Made by a program: the position numbers and the translations under genes. A stretch of DNA of 64,000 nucleotides from Rhodococcus_F sp040656415. Lineage in GTDB: Bacteria; Actinomycetota; Actinomycetes; Mycobacteriales; Mycobacteriaceae. The notes below the pieces were generated by a model, which saw only the letters and a program-made list of their open reading frames with translations, was not told the origin of the DNA and ran no database searches. Of this stretch, positions 8,445-17,617 are shown in pieces (position 1 is the first letter of the stretch; every line of letters begins with the position of its first letter). The stretch covers positions 1,364,001 through 1,428,000 of the forward strand of contig NZ_JBFAMC010000001.1 in NCBI RefSeq assembly GCF_040656415.1. Reading direction: 5' to 3'.

Positions 8445-11400
8445 ATGTTCTCCAAAGTTCTGGTCGCCAACCGTGGCGAAATTGCAATCCGCGCTTTTCG
8501 AGCCGCGTATGAATTGGGTGCCGGAACGGTCGCGGTGTTTCCGTACGAGGATCGGAACTCGGTTCACCGGCTGAAGGCAGACGAGAGCTATCAGATCGGT
8601 CAGGAGGGGCATCCGGTTCGGGCGTATCTCTCCGTCGACGAGATCGTTTCCGCGGCTGAGCAGGCCGGTGCCGACGCCATCTACCCCGGCTACGGATTTC
8701 TGTCGGAGAACCCCGACCTGTCCGCCGCGTGTGCCGCAGCGGGCATCACCTTCGTCGGCCCGCCCCCTGAAGTGCTCGAGCTCACCGGCAACAAGGCACG
8801 CGCGATTGCGGCGGCGAAAGCCGCCGGGCTTCCGGTGCTGGCGTCGTCGCAGCCTTCAGCCGATGTAGGTGAACTGCTGGCGTCGGCCGAGAATATGGAG
8901 TTCCCCCTCTTCGTCAAAGCCGTCGCCGGTGGTGGTGGCCGGGGCATGCGCCGCGTCGCCGAGCGTGAGCAACTCGAGGAGGCAATCCAGGCTGCCGCAC
9001 GCGAGGCGGAATCAGCGTTCGGTGATCCGACGGTGTTCCTGGAACAGGCTGTTGTCGATCCACGGCACATCGAGGTGCAGATCCTGGCCGACGGACAGGG
9101 CAACGTAATCCACTTGTTCGAGCGGGATTGTTCGGTGCAGCGCAGGCACCAGAAGGTGATCGAGCTCGCCCCGGCGCCGAACCTTCCGGAGGAGCTGCGA
9201 GCGAAGATCTGTGCGGATGCGGTGGCGTTCGCGAAGGAGATCAACTACTTCTGCGCCGGCACGGTCGAATTCCTCCTCGATGCGCGCGGCAACCACGTCT
9301 TCATCGAGATGAACCCACGCATTCAGGTCGAGCACACTGTCACCGAAGAGGTCACAGATGTCGATCTGGTCCAGTCCCAGTTGCGGATCGCATCGGGGGA
9401 GAGCCTCGAAGATCTCGGCCTGAGCCAGGAGAAGATCACCCTGCGCGGGGCTGCTCTGCAGTGCCGCATCACTACCGAGGATCCGGCCAACGGGTTCCGC
9501 CCCGACACTGGTCGCATCACGGCCTACCGCTCACCGGGGGGTGCCGGAATCCGCCTGGACGGCGGCGCAACCCTGGGCGCCGAGGTGGGTGCGTACTTCG
9601 ACTCGATGTTGGTCAAACTCACCTGCCGTGGCCTCGAACTCGAGACGGCTGTTGCAAGGGCGCGCCGTGCGGTCGCCGAGTTTCGTATCCGTGGCGTGTC
9701 GACGAACATTCCGTTCCTGCAGGCGGTACTCGACGACCCGGACTTCCGGGCAGGGCGGGTCACCACGTCGTTCATCGAGGAACGCCCCGAACTGCTCACG
9801 CTGCGCAGTTCTGCGGACCGTGGCACCAAGATCCTGAATTACCTCGCCGATGTCACAGTCAACAAGCCGCACGGAGAACGGCCGTCGGCGGTATACCCGC
9901 AGGACAAGCTGCCTCAGATCGACCTGTCCGCCCCACCGCCGGACGGCAGCCGCCAAAAACTCCTCGCCCTCGGACCGGAAGCGTTTGCCGCTGCGCTGCG
10001 TCAGCAGAAGGCCGTCGCAGTTACCGATACCACCTTCCGTGATGCCCACCAATCGTTGCTTGCGACACGGGTGCGCACCAGCGGGCTGCTGGGGGTCGCC
10101 GGGCACGTCGCGCGGATGACGCCCGAACTGCTCTCGATCGAGGCGTGGGGTGGTGCCACTTATGACGTCGCCCTTCGCTTCCTGCACGAGGATCCGTGGT
10201 ACCGGTTGGACGCACTGCGTGAGGCCGTGCCGAACATCTGCCTGCAGATGCTGCTGCGTGGGCGCAACACCGTCGGGTACACCCCGTACCCGGAAAAGGT
10301 GACGCGGGCATTCGTCGAGGAAGCCACGAACAGCGGTATCGACATATTCCGCATCTTCGACGCTCTCAACAACGTCGACCAGATGCGCCCGGCCATCGAC
10401 GCCGTCCGTGAGACCGGCACCACCATCGCCGAGGTTGCGATGTCCTACACCGGTGACCTGTCGAACCCGAAGGAAGACCTCTACACCCTCGACTACTACC
10501 TGCGCCTGGCGGAGGAGATCGTCCAGGCAGGGGCACACATCATCGCAATCAAGGACATGGCGGGGCTGTTGCGCGCTCCCGCGGCGACCAAGCTGGTGAC
10601 CGCGCTCCGAAAGAACTTCGACCTGCCGGTTCACGTGCACACGCACGACACGCCAGGCGGACAGCTCGCGACCTACCTGGCTGCGTGGCACGCCGGTGCG
10701 GACGCGGTGGACGGCGCCTCGGCGGCGCTGGCGGGCACCACGAGTCAACCTGCGTTGTCGGCGATCGTGGCTGCGGCCGCGCATTCCCCCTACGACACCG
10801 GCCTCGATCTGCAAGCGGTCTGTGACCTCGAGCCGTACTGGGAAGCGTTGCGCAAGGTCTACAAGCCATTCGAGGCCGGGTTGCCCGCCCCGACCGGTCG
10901 TGTCTACAGCCACGAGATTCCGGGCGGTCAGCTGTCGAACCTGCGAACCCAGGCGGTCGCTCTCGGCCTCGGTGACCGGTTCGAGGACATCGAGGCCAGG
11001 TACGCCGCCGCCGACCGAATTCTCGGCCGGTTGGTCAAGGTCACGCCGTCGTCGAAGGTGGTAGGGGACCTCGCCTTGCACCTGGTCGGATCAGGGGTCG
11101 ATGCCGAGGAGTTCGCCCAGGACCCGTCGGCGTTCGACATCCCCGATTCGGTGGTCGGGTTCCTGCGCGGTGAACTCGGGACCCCGGCCGGCGGCTGGCC
11201 CGAGCCGTTCCGCTCCAAGGCACTCGAGGGTCGAGGTGCTGTAAAGCCCGAGGTGCCGCTGTCCAACGCCGACGAAAAGGCATTGTCCGGTGATTCGGTG
11301 GAGCGTCGCGCGACGTTGAATCGGCTGCTGTTCCCCGGGCCGACGAAGGAGTTCCTCGAGCACAGGGACAAATTCGGCGACACCTCGCAACTGTCTGCCA

Positions 11401-11849
11401 ATCAGTTCTTCTACGGCCTGCGCCGCGGCGACGAGCACCGCGTCCGACTGGCACCGGGTGTCGAGTTGCTCATCGGGCTCGAGGCCATCTCCGAACCCGA
11501 CGAGCGCGGGTACCGCACTGTCATGTGCATCCTCAACGGACACTTGCGGCCGGTGTCGGTGCGCGACCGATCCGTGTCGAGTGAGATCCCCGCCGCGGAG
11601 AAGGCCGACAAGAACGATCCAGGCCACGTGCCAGCGCCGTTCGCCGGTGTCGTGACACTCGCCGTCTCCGAGGGACAGAAGATCAAAGCCGGTGACACTC
11701 TTGCCACGATCGAGGCAATGAAGATGGAGGCGGCGATCACCGCACCCCGAGGGGGCACGGTCTCCCGCGTGGCAATCGGCAACGTCGTGCAGGTCGAGGG
11801 CGGCGATCTCCTCCTCGTCGTGTCCACCGGCGAATCCGCGAGCGAGTGA
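8445..11849 (+). CDS. pyc: Pyruvate carboxylase
   Basis: A 1134-residue single-chain biotin enzyme that makes oxaloacetate from pyruvate and bicarbonate with ATP, the main anaplerotic route. Domain order: biotin carboxylase (residues 1 to about 450; VLVANRGEIAIR, the ATP-grasp loop AVAGGGGRGMRR), carboxyltransferase (about 520-800; DTTFRDAHQSLLATRVRT), the pyruvate carboxylase allosteric/tetramerisation region, and a C-terminal biotinyl domain with the AMKMEA lysine. Length and order are normal. The upstream 120 bases contain no gene and should hold the promoter. The stop overlaps the GTG of rsmD by four bases. Confidence 0.97.
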   Translation: MFSKVLVANRGEIAIRAFRAAYELGAGTVAVFPYEDRNSVHRLKADESYQIGQEGHPVRAYLSVDEIVSAAEQAGADAIYPGYGFLSENPDLSAACAAAGITFVGPPPEVLELTGNKARAIAAAKAAGLPVLASSQPSADVGELLASAENMEFPLFVKAVAGGGGRGMRRVAEREQLEEAIQAAAREAESAFGDPTVFLEQAVVDPRHIEVQILADGQGNVIHLFERDCSVQRRHQKVIELAPAPNLPEELRAKICADAVAFAKEINYFCAGTVEFLLDARGNHVFIEMNPRIQVEHTVTEEVTDVDLVQSQLRIASGESLEDLGLSQEKITLRGAALQCRITTEDPANGFRPDTGRITAYRSPGGAGIRLDGGATLGAEVGAYFDSMLVKLTCRGLELETAVARARRAVAEFRIRGVSTNIPFLQAVLDDPDFRAGRVTTSFIEERPELLTLRSSADRGTKILNYLADVTVNKPHGERPSAVYPQDKLPQIDLSAPPPDGSRQKLLALGPEAFAAALRQQKAVAVTDTTFRDAHQSLLATRVRTSGLLGVAGHVARMTPELLSIEAWGGATYDVALRFLHEDPWYRLDALREAVPNICLQMLLRGRNTVGYTPYPEKVTRAFVEEATNSGIDIFRIFDALNNVDQMRPAIDAVRETGTTIAEVAMSYTGDLSNPKEDLYTLDYYLRLAEEIVQAGAHIIAIKDMAGLLRAPAATKLVTALRKNFDLPVHVHTHDTPGGQLATYLAAWHAGADAVDGASAALAGTTSQPALSAIVAAAAHSPYDTGLDLQAVCDLEPYWEALRKVYKPFEAGLPAPTGRVYSHEIPGGQLSNLRTQAVALGLGDRFEDIEARYAAADRILGRLVKVTPSSKVVGDLALHLVGSGVDAEEFAQDPSAFDIPDSVVGFLRGELGTPAGGWPEPFRSKALEGRGAVKPEVPLSNADEKALSGDSVERRATLNRLLFPGPTKEFLEHRDKFGDTSQLSANQFFYGLRRGDEHRVRLAPGVELLIGLEAISEPDERGYRTVMCILNGHLRPVSVRDRSVSSEIPAAEKADKNDPGHVPAPFAGVVTLAVSEGQKIKAGDTLATIEAMKMEAAITAPRGGTVSRVAIGNVVQVEGGDLLLVVSTGESASE

Positions 11850-12412
11850 CTCGAATCATTGCGGGGCAGGCCGGCGGTAGACGGCTGGCGGTCCCGCCGA
11901 GCGGGACCAGACCCACTTCGGACCGAGTCCGCGAGGCGCTGTTCAGTGCGCTCGACAGCCGGATGGACTTCGACGGCGTCGCGGTTCTCGATCTGTATGC
12001 GGGATCGGGTGCCCTGGGTCTGGAGGCGCTCTCTCGCGGCGCCCGACTCGTCACCCTTGTCGAGTCCGACCCCAAGGCAGTGGGTGTGATCAAGAAAAAT
12101 GTGGCGGCGGTCGGTCTGCCGGGTGCCGAGGTGCGAAGAGCCTCGGCTGCTTCCGTAGTCGCCGCCACCGCCGACCGCCCGTACGACCTGGTGATGGCGG
12201 ATCCGCCGTACGCGGTCGGTGAGGAGGTGGTGCGGGGGGTGCTCGAGCACCTGTTGTCGTACGGGTGGGTCGCGGACGGCTCGATCGTGGTGCTCGAACG
12301 CTCGTCCCGGTCGCCTGATACCTCATGGCCCGACGGTTTCGCACCCCTCAAGGCCAAGAAGTACGGCGAGACCCGGATCGAACTGGCAACCTGCTACGGT
12401 CGGAACTCATGA
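11846..12412 (+). CDS. rsmD: 16S rRNA (guanine(966)-N2)-methyltransferase RsmD
   Basis: A 188-residue Rossmann methyltransferase. Visible motifs are GGRRL and RPTSDRVREALFSAL at the N-terminus, the SAM-binding VLDLYAGSGALGLEALSRGA, and the catalytic ADPPY box in place of the usual NPPY/DPPY, which targets an exocyclic amino group of guanine in 16S rRNA. It begins with a GTG that shares the GTGA with the pyc stop and ends four bases past the start of coaD, so the pyc-rsmD-coaD genes are translationally coupled. The rsmD-coaD pair is widely conserved. Confidence 0.93.
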   Translation: MTRIIAGQAGGRRLAVPPSGTRPTSDRVREALFSALDSRMDFDGVAVLDLYAGSGALGLEALSRGARLVTLVESDPKAVGVIKKNVAAVGLPGAEVRRASAASVVAATADRPYDLVMADPPYAVGEEVVRGVLEHLLSYGWVADGSIVVLERSSRSPDTSWPDGFAPLKAKKYGETRIELATCYGRNS

Positions 12413-12903
12413 CTGGCGCCGTCTGCCCCGGATCCTTCGACCCCGTGACCAATGGCCACCTCGACGTGATCGGCAGGGCTGCCGCACAGTTCGACGAGGT
12501 AGTCGTGACCGTCATGGTCAACCCGGCCAAGCGTGGCTTGTTCACCGTCGACGAGCGCATCGAGATGCTCGAAGACTCTGTCAGTGACCTGCCGAACGTG
12601 CGGGTTTCCTCGTGGTACGGCCTGCTGGTGGATTACGCGAAAGAGCAGGGAATCAAGGCGATTGTGAAGGGCCTGCGCGGCGCGAACGACTTCGACTACG
12701 AACTGCAGATGGCGCAGATGAACCAGCGGCTCAGTGGCGTCGACACCCTCTTCATTGCGACGAACCCCGCCTACAGCTACCTGTCGAGTTCGCTCGTCAA
12801 GGAGGTAGCCACGTTCGGGGGTGACGTCTCGGGCATGCTGCCCGACAAGGTGCATGCGCGGCTTCTGGCCAGGATCGCCGAGCGGGCTGCGGAAAACGGC
12901 TGA
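12409..12903 (+). CDS. coaD: Phosphopantetheine adenylyltransferase
   Basis: CoaD joins AMP to 4'-phosphopantetheine to form dephospho-CoA, the penultimate step of CoA synthesis. The 164-residue protein starts MTGAVCPGSFDPVTNGHLDV with the nucleotidyltransferase T/HxGH motif (TNGH), has KGLRGANDFDYELQMAQMN in the middle, and YSYLSSSLVKEVA near the end, the equivalent of the ISSTxVR loop. The ATG at 12409 overlaps the rsmD stop; the longer frame from 12325 is spurious. About 110 bases without a gene follow. Confidence 0.96.
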   Translation: MTGAVCPGSFDPVTNGHLDVIGRAAAQFDEVVVTVMVNPAKRGLFTVDERIEMLEDSVSDLPNVRVSSWYGLLVDYAKEQGIKAIVKGLRGANDFDYELQMAQMNQRLSGVDTLFIATNPAYSYLSSSLVKEVATFGGDVSGMLPDKVHARLLARIAERAAENG

Positions 12904-13010
12904 TCGCCGACACACCGGTCGCTGCGACGGACCCGCAGCGTCCGATCCGGCAGACTTGCATGGAGAGGCTGCGCCGACCCGACGAGGGTCATGGATGATT
13001 GGGGTTGCGT

Positions 13011-13784
13011 GTGTACCGGGTATTCGAGGCGCTCGACGAACTTGTGGCGATTGTCGAAGAGGCACGCGGTGTACCGATGACCGCCGGCTGTGTGGTTCCA
13101 CGCGGTGACGTTCTCGAACTGCTCGACGACGTGCGTGATGCGATTCCCGGGGAACTCGACGATGCCCAAGACGTGCTGGACCACCGGGACAAACTGGTAG
13201 GGGACGCGCGTGCGAACGCAGACAATGCGATTGCCAGCGCAAACGAGCAGGCGAGCGAAACGATCGAGAACGCCCGTGAAGACGCGAACCGCATTCTCGC
13301 GGATGCGAAGGCTCAAGCCGACCGGATGGTATCCGAGGCGCGCTCGCACGCTGAGCAGCTGGTGACCGACGCACGCGGAGAGGCCGAGGACTCGATCGCG
13401 GAGGGTCAGCGCGAGTACGACTCACTGACCAGTCGCGCACGGTCGGAGGCCGATCGCATGATCGAGTCGGGTAAGGCGTCGTACGAGCGGTCGGTCTCAG
13501 AGGGGATTGCGGAGCAGGAACGACTCGTCTCGCAGACCGAGGTCGTTCAGAGCGCGCACGCCGAATCGGCACGGGTGATCGACTCGGCGCACGCGGAATC
13601 GGACCGTCTCCGCTCGGATTGCGACCTGTATGTCGACACCAAACTCGGCGAGTTCGAAGACTTCCTCAACGTCACCGTTCGATCCGTAGGGCGGGGACGG
13701 CAGCAACTGCGGACGGGCTCGGGCATACCCGACTACGCCTCCGGCTACGACGTCGGGCATCACCGGGCCGAGCGGCGCCACTGA
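13011..13784 (+). CDS. sepIVA: DivIVA-domain septation protein, SepIVA-like
   Basis: The start VYRVFEALDELVAIVEEARG and the next segment closely match mycobacterial SepIVA (Rv2927c), a coiled-coil relative of DivIVA/Wag31 that is needed for septation and polar growth in mycobacteria. After a compact N-terminal domain (about 1-60) the protein is one long coiled coil with repeated A-A-D/E units (ADNAIASANEQAS, ADRMVSEARSHAEQ), ending in YVDTKLGEFEDFL and a short basic tail. I choose the GTG at 13011, where homology starts; a TTG four codons upstream is also in frame. The gene matters for context: this organism grows with a DivIVA-type machinery. Confidence 0.88.
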   Translation: MYRVFEALDELVAIVEEARGVPMTAGCVVPRGDVLELLDDVRDAIPGELDDAQDVLDHRDKLVGDARANADNAIASANEQASETIENAREDANRILADAKAQADRMVSEARSHAEQLVTDARGEAEDSIAEGQREYDSLTSRARSEADRMIESGKASYERSVSEGIAEQERLVSQTEVVQSAHAESARVIDSAHAESDRLRSDCDLYVDTKLGEFEDFLNVTVRSVGRGRQQLRTGSGIPDYASGYDVGHHRAERRH

Positions 13785-13909
13785 GAAAATCGCCACACGA
13801 TTGGCGCTTGTTCCGACCCCGCCGTACGCGATCCGATTTGGATAGGTCGCTCATATTGCGTACCGTTGGGTGGTTGCCCTTTCTGTATATCCCTTCTCGA
13901 GAGTGAAGT

Positions 13910-14524
13910 TTGTTGTCTTCCCGTCACCACAGTTCATCGCGTTCCCACGGGGACGCGGGATTCGTGCTGGACACGATCAAGCTGGGTCGTCGTCCTGGTT
14001 CGATGCACACGGTCGAACGGGTGGTGACGGCGCCACAGCGAATCGGTCTCGAACTGATCGCCATCGAAGAAGGGTCGGAGATCGATCTCGACCTCCGATT
14101 GGAGGCCGTATCCGAGGGAGTCCTGGTAACCGGATCACTGCGGGCCGACACAGCCGGGGAGTGCTCGAGATGCCTCGAGCCGTTCTCGGACTCGGTGGAC
14201 CTCACCCTCACGGAATTGTTCGCTTACCCGGACAGTGCCACCGAGGAGACCACTGAGGAGGGCGAGGTATACCACGTCGTCAACGACGAGATCGACCTCG
14301 AACCCGTTGTCATCGACGCGGTCGGCCTTGCTCTACCGTTTCGGCCGCTCTGCAGCGCCGACTGCCAGGGTTTGTGCTCAGAGTGCGGCATCCGCCTGGC
14401 GATTGCCGAATCTGGTCACGGGCATGACATACTTGATCCTCGCTGGGCTGGTCTAGCGGCCAAATTTGGCGTGGATTCAGGACCCAGCAAGAATCTTGTG
14501 AACACCGAAGCCGAGGAGAAGTAG
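13910..14524 (+). CDS. DUF177 (YceD) family protein
   Basis: A 204-residue member of the YceD/DUF177 family, which almost always precedes rpmF and is thought to act in 23S rRNA or ribosome metabolism. The recognisable parts are GFVLDTIKLGRRPGSM, SLRADTAGECSRCLEPF and CSADCQGLCSECG; the cysteines suggest a bound zinc. It ends two bases before the rpmF start, so both are surely one transcript. The start is uncertain: two consecutive TTG codons at 13910 and 13913 follow a weak GAGAGTGA. Confidence 0.85.
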   Translation: MLSSRHHSSSRSHGDAGFVLDTIKLGRRPGSMHTVERVVTAPQRIGLELIAIEEGSEIDLDLRLEAVSEGVLVTGSLRADTAGECSRCLEPFSDSVDLTLTELFAYPDSATEETTEEGEVYHVVNDEIDLEPVVIDAVGLALPFRPLCSADCQGLCSECGIRLAIAESGHGHDILDPRWAGLAAKFGVDSGPSKNLVNTEAEEK

Positions 14525-14526
14525 AA

Positions 14527-14709
14527 GTGGCTGTCCCCAAGCGCAGAATGTCGCGATCGAACACGAGGTCGCGTCGCAGCCAGTGGAAGACCACTGCGCC
14601 TACCCTCGTGACCTGCCCTAACCGGGGTTGCGGCGAGAAGACGCTGCCCCACATCGCGTGCCCGTCGTGCGGCACGTACAAGGGTCGCCAGGTTACTCCA
14701 GCCATCTAG
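14527..14709 (+). CDS. rpmF: 50S ribosomal protein L32, zinc-binding form
   Basis: The 60-residue protein begins VAVPKRRMSRSNTRSRRSQW, typical L32. Four cysteines at about residues 30, 35, 45 and 48 form a zinc site, with an unusual CX4C first pair (CPNRGC) where CX2C is commonest. It starts at a GTG two bases after the DUF177 stop, with GAGGAGAAGTAGAA as ribosome site. With rpmB at 3.9 kb it gives two zinc-type ribosomal proteins in the window. Confidence 0.96.
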   Translation: MAVPKRRMSRSNTRSRRSQWKTTAPTLVTCPNRGCGEKTLPHIACPSCGTYKGRQVTPAI

Positions 14710-14727
14710 TTCTCCACTCGACGCATC

Positions 14728-15486
14728 GTGACGAGCGAAACCAGCAGTTCACCCGCCGGCGGCGGGGAGGATCATTCAAACCTCCTCGCCGCCCTCGGCG
14801 TAGATATCGAGCCTTCGCTGCTCACCCTTGCACTGACTCACCGCTCGTATGCGTATGAGAACGGTGGCCTGCCAACCAACGAGCGCCTCGAGTTCTTGGG
14901 CGACGCGGTACTCGGAGTCACCATCACCGAACGCCTCTACTTCGCGCACCCGGACAAACCGGAGGGTGACCTCGCGAAGATCCGGGCCAGCATCGTCAAC
15001 ATGCACGCGCTCGCAGGGGTGGCCCGCACTCTCGGTGAGGGTGGTCTCGGTGCACATCTCCTGCTCGGCAAAGGCGAGGAGCTGACCGGAGGACGGGACA
15101 AGCCGAGCATTCTGGCCGACGGTATGGAGTCGATTCTCGGCGCGATCCATGTTGAGCATGGCTTCGAGACCGCGCGCCGAGTCGTGCTCACCCTCTTCAG
15201 CGACCTCCTTCAGCGAGCACCGCGCCTCGGTGCGGGTCTGGACTGGAAGACGAGCCTGCAAGAATTGACCGCCGAGCGCGGTGTCGGAGTCCCCTCGTAC
15301 CAGATCACCGCGACCGGGCCGGACCACGACAAAGAGTTCACGGCCACCGTGCTCGTAGCAGGTAAGCCTCTCGGGGTCGGTGTCGGCCGGTCCAAGAAGG
15401 ACGCGGAGCAGAAGGCCGCAAGCACGGCGTGGGGTGCGCTGTCCGATTCCGAGTCAGACGAGTCGGACGACGGCGTCAGTGCCTGA
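14728..15486 (+). CDS. rnc: Ribonuclease III
   Basis: RNase III cuts double-stranded RNA, including rRNA precursors. The 252-residue protein has the nuclease signature NERLEFLGDAVLG (about residues 50-62), the second acidic cluster LADGMESILGAIH, and a C-terminal double-stranded RNA-binding domain (about 170-235, with KTSLQELTAERG and GRSKKDAEQKAA). The start is a GTG at 14728, 18 bases after rpmF. The tail is acidic and serine-rich. The yceD-rpmF-rnc-mutM-smc-ftsY order is a conserved actinobacterial operon. Confidence 0.96.
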   Translation: MTSETSSSPAGGGEDHSNLLAALGVDIEPSLLTLALTHRSYAYENGGLPTNERLEFLGDAVLGVTITERLYFAHPDKPEGDLAKIRASIVNMHALAGVARTLGEGGLGAHLLLGKGEELTGGRDKPSILADGMESILGAIHVEHGFETARRVVLTLFSDLLQRAPRLGAGLDWKTSLQELTAERGVGVPSYQITATGPDHDKEFTATVLVAGKPLGVGVGRSKKDAEQKAASTAWGALSDSESDESDDGVSA

Positions 15487-15497
15487 ACCAGACGCCA

Positions 15498-16367
15498 GTG
15501 CCTGAACTACCGGAAGTCGAGGTGGTCCGGCGCGGGCTCGAACGCCACATCGTTGGAGCCTCGATCGATTTCGTCGAAATTCTGCACCCACGGGCGATCC
15601 GGCGCCATCTGCCCAGCGCGGACGATCTGACAGTACAGATCACGGGTGAACGCATATCGAGAGCGGACCGCCGGGGGAAGTATCTGTGGCTTGTTCTCGA
15701 ACCCAGCGAACTGGCCCTGGTGGTGCATCTGGGAATGAGCGGTCAGATGCTGGTGCAGCCACCGGATTTGCCGATAGAGAAGCACCTACGCATCCGCGCC
15801 CGGCTCGACTCCGGGCTCGACCTACGGTTCGTGGACCAGCGGACCTTCGGCGGTTGGGCGTTGGCGCCGTTGGTCGAGGTCGACGGTTCGCTAGTCCCGG
15901 ACTCGGTAGCTCATATCGCGCTGGATCCGCTGGACCCACGCTTCGACCTCCCCGCCACCGCAAAGATGGTGCGCAGCAAGCACACCGAAATCAAGCGCGT
16001 GCTGCTGGATCAGACCGTCGTATCCGGGATCGGAAACATCTACGCAGACGAGGCGCTGTGGCGTGCACGACTGCACGGAAATCGCCGGACCGATCGGATC
16101 GGAGGTCCGAAAATCCGTGAATTACTCACGTCTGCAAAGGATGTCATGAGCGAGGCGCTGACACAGGGCGGCACCTCGTTCGACGAGTTGTACGTGAATG
16201 TCAACGGCGAATCCGGCTACTTCGATCGTTCGCTGTCCGCCTACGGGCAGGAGGATCGGCCGTGCCCACGGTGTGGCACGGCGATCCGGCGGGAGAAGTT
16301 CATGAACCGCTCGTCATACAGCTGCCCGAAATGCCAACCGGCTGGGCGTCGAGGCCCGACTAGCTGA
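15498..16367 (+). CDS. mutM: Formamidopyrimidine-DNA glycosylase
   Basis: MutM/Fpg removes 8-oxoguanine and ring-opened purines and nicks the abasic site. The mature N-terminus PELPEVE, with the catalytic proline after the start residue, fixes the GTG at 15498 as the start; the frame open from 15429 overlaps rnc and is not used. Also seen are the HLGMSGQM segment, the helix-two-turn-helix GIGNIYADEALW, and a C-terminal zinc finger with two CxxC pairs (CPRC and CPKC). Length 289 is normal. Its 3' end overlaps the convergent PPOx gene by eight bases. Confidence 0.96.
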   Translation: MPELPEVEVVRRGLERHIVGASIDFVEILHPRAIRRHLPSADDLTVQITGERISRADRRGKYLWLVLEPSELALVVHLGMSGQMLVQPPDLPIEKHLRIRARLDSGLDLRFVDQRTFGGWALAPLVEVDGSLVPDSVAHIALDPLDPRFDLPATAKMVRSKHTEIKRVLLDQTVVSGIGNIYADEALWRARLHGNRRTDRIGGPKIRELLTSAKDVMSEALTQGGTSFDELYVNVNGESGYFDRSLSAYGQEDRPCPRCGTAIRREKFMNRSSYSCPKCQPAGRRGPTS

Positions 16368-17025
16368 CTCGTGCGTGCTTGGCTCTCGTGGGCCGCTCTT
16401 CGGTGAGAGGGCGTGCGCTGCCGGGATTATGGCGGGGTGTCTTCTTGGCGTCGAAGTAGTCGCCGCCCTTCCGTCTGACGTCGTCGGTGCCCCACTCGCG
16501 GTCCAACGGTGCAGGCACCATCCGCGGAATATGCTTGCGGCAGTGGATGTATGCCTCCTCCACCTCGACGACCACCCATCGTTCGGGGGTCCTGCCCTTC
16601 GAATGATTGGCGGGGAGATCCGGGACATCGGCGCGGATGACGTCATCCTCTACGATCCGGGCGGAGCCATTGATGTGCAGCCCGATCAGGTCCTGGACGA
16701 AGTCCACGAGAAGGATGCCGACGTGCGGATTCTCCAGGATGTTTCCGAGGCTCGCCATGACGCCGTTGCCGCGGTACTCCGGGTAGGCGAGCGTCTTGGG
16801 ATCGATGACGTGAATAAATCCGGGCACCCCGGCGCGCAAACTGTTGTCGCACTCGCCGGACGAGTCGGAGGTGGCGATGAAGGCCATCTCTTGGAGGCCG
16901 ACGAACTTGATCATTGCCGGATTCAGGTGGTCCAGCATCTGATCCGAATAGAACTTCTCGGCACGATCTGAGGTGCCATATTCGAGTTGAAGCTGGCGTT
17001 CTCCGGCACTACCGACCTGGCCCAT
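16360..17025 (-). CDS. Pyridoxamine 5'-phosphate oxidase-like flavin/cofactor-binding protein
   Basis: A 221-residue split-barrel protein. AFIATSDSSGECDNSLRAG, VIDPKTLAYPEYRGN and NPHVGILLVDF match the PPOx-like group that binds FMN or F420, and HINGSARIVEDD is the typical second barrel strand. The C-terminal 40 residues are basic and outside the domain. It lies opposite to the rnc-mutM operon, convergent with mutM, and its substrate is not evident. A second, unrelated-looking PPOx-like gene is at 48.3-48.8 kb. Confidence 0.8.
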   Translation of the reverse strand: MGQVGSAGERQLQLEYGTSDRAEKFYSDQMLDHLNPAMIKFVGLQEMAFIATSDSSGECDNSLRAGVPGFIHVIDPKTLAYPEYRGNGVMASLGNILENPHVGILLVDFVQDLIGLHINGSARIVEDDVIRADVPDLPANHSKGRTPERWVVVEVEEAYIHCRKHIPRMVPAPLDREWGTDDVRRKGGDYFDAKKTPRHNPGSARPLTEERPTRAKHARVS

Positions 17026-17176
17026 CTAATTTTCCCCGATACGTTTCGGCGTCATTGAACGGTCCACCTTACGACTCTGCCGTGAACGAAGCGAAAGCCG
17101 GCTTTGCCCGTTCGACACGTCACTGCCGACTGCCCACTTACCCGGCGTCGTTCACCCCGGTGGCAGGATTGCGCTC

Positions 17177-17617
17177 ATGGCAGAACAAGCTTCAGATTCG
17201 ACGGCACCCACCTCACTGTGGGTCGAGCGGACCGGAACCCGCCGCTACACCGGCAAGAGTTCACGAGGCGCTGAGGTCCTGATCGGCTCCCAGGATGTTG
17301 CGGGGGTGTTCACGCCGGGAGAGCTTCTGAAGATCGCGCTCGCTGCTTGTAGTGGCATGAGCTCGGACTTTCCGCTGTCTCGGCGCCTCGGCGACAACTA
17401 CGACACCACGATCCGGGTATCCGGCGACGCCGACCGCGAGGACGAGGTGTACCCGCAGTTGGACGAGGTGATGACGCTGGATCTGAGCGAGCTGGACGCT
17501 GACGCCCAGGAGCGGCTGGTTGCGCTGGTGGAACGGTCGGTGGACAAGGTCTGCACGGTGGGACGAACTCTGAAGGCGGGTACAAAGGTGACGTTGACCA
17601 TCGAGGCGGACGAGTGA
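17177..17617 (+). CDS. OsmC family peroxiredoxin-like protein
   Basis: A 146-residue OsmC/Ohr-fold protein. Both redox cysteines are present, in AACSGMSSD and DKVCTVGRTL, so it can probably reduce organic hydroperoxides with a thiol reductant. A mycobacterial homologue (Rv2923c) sits at the same place next to mutM. Its stop overlaps the GTG of the SMP-30-like gene by four bases. Confidence 0.88.
   Translation: MAEQASDSTAPTSLWVERTGTRRYTGKSSRGAEVLIGSQDVAGVFTPGELLKIALAACSGMSSDFPLSRRLGDNYDTTIRVSGDADREDEVYPQLDEVMTLDLSELDADAQERLVALVERSVDKVCTVGRTLKAGTKVTLTIEADE

Noticed and set aside
9531..11081. Long minus-strand frame opposite pyruvate carboxylase
   Set aside because: Shadow of strongly biased codons in pyc; no motif recognised.
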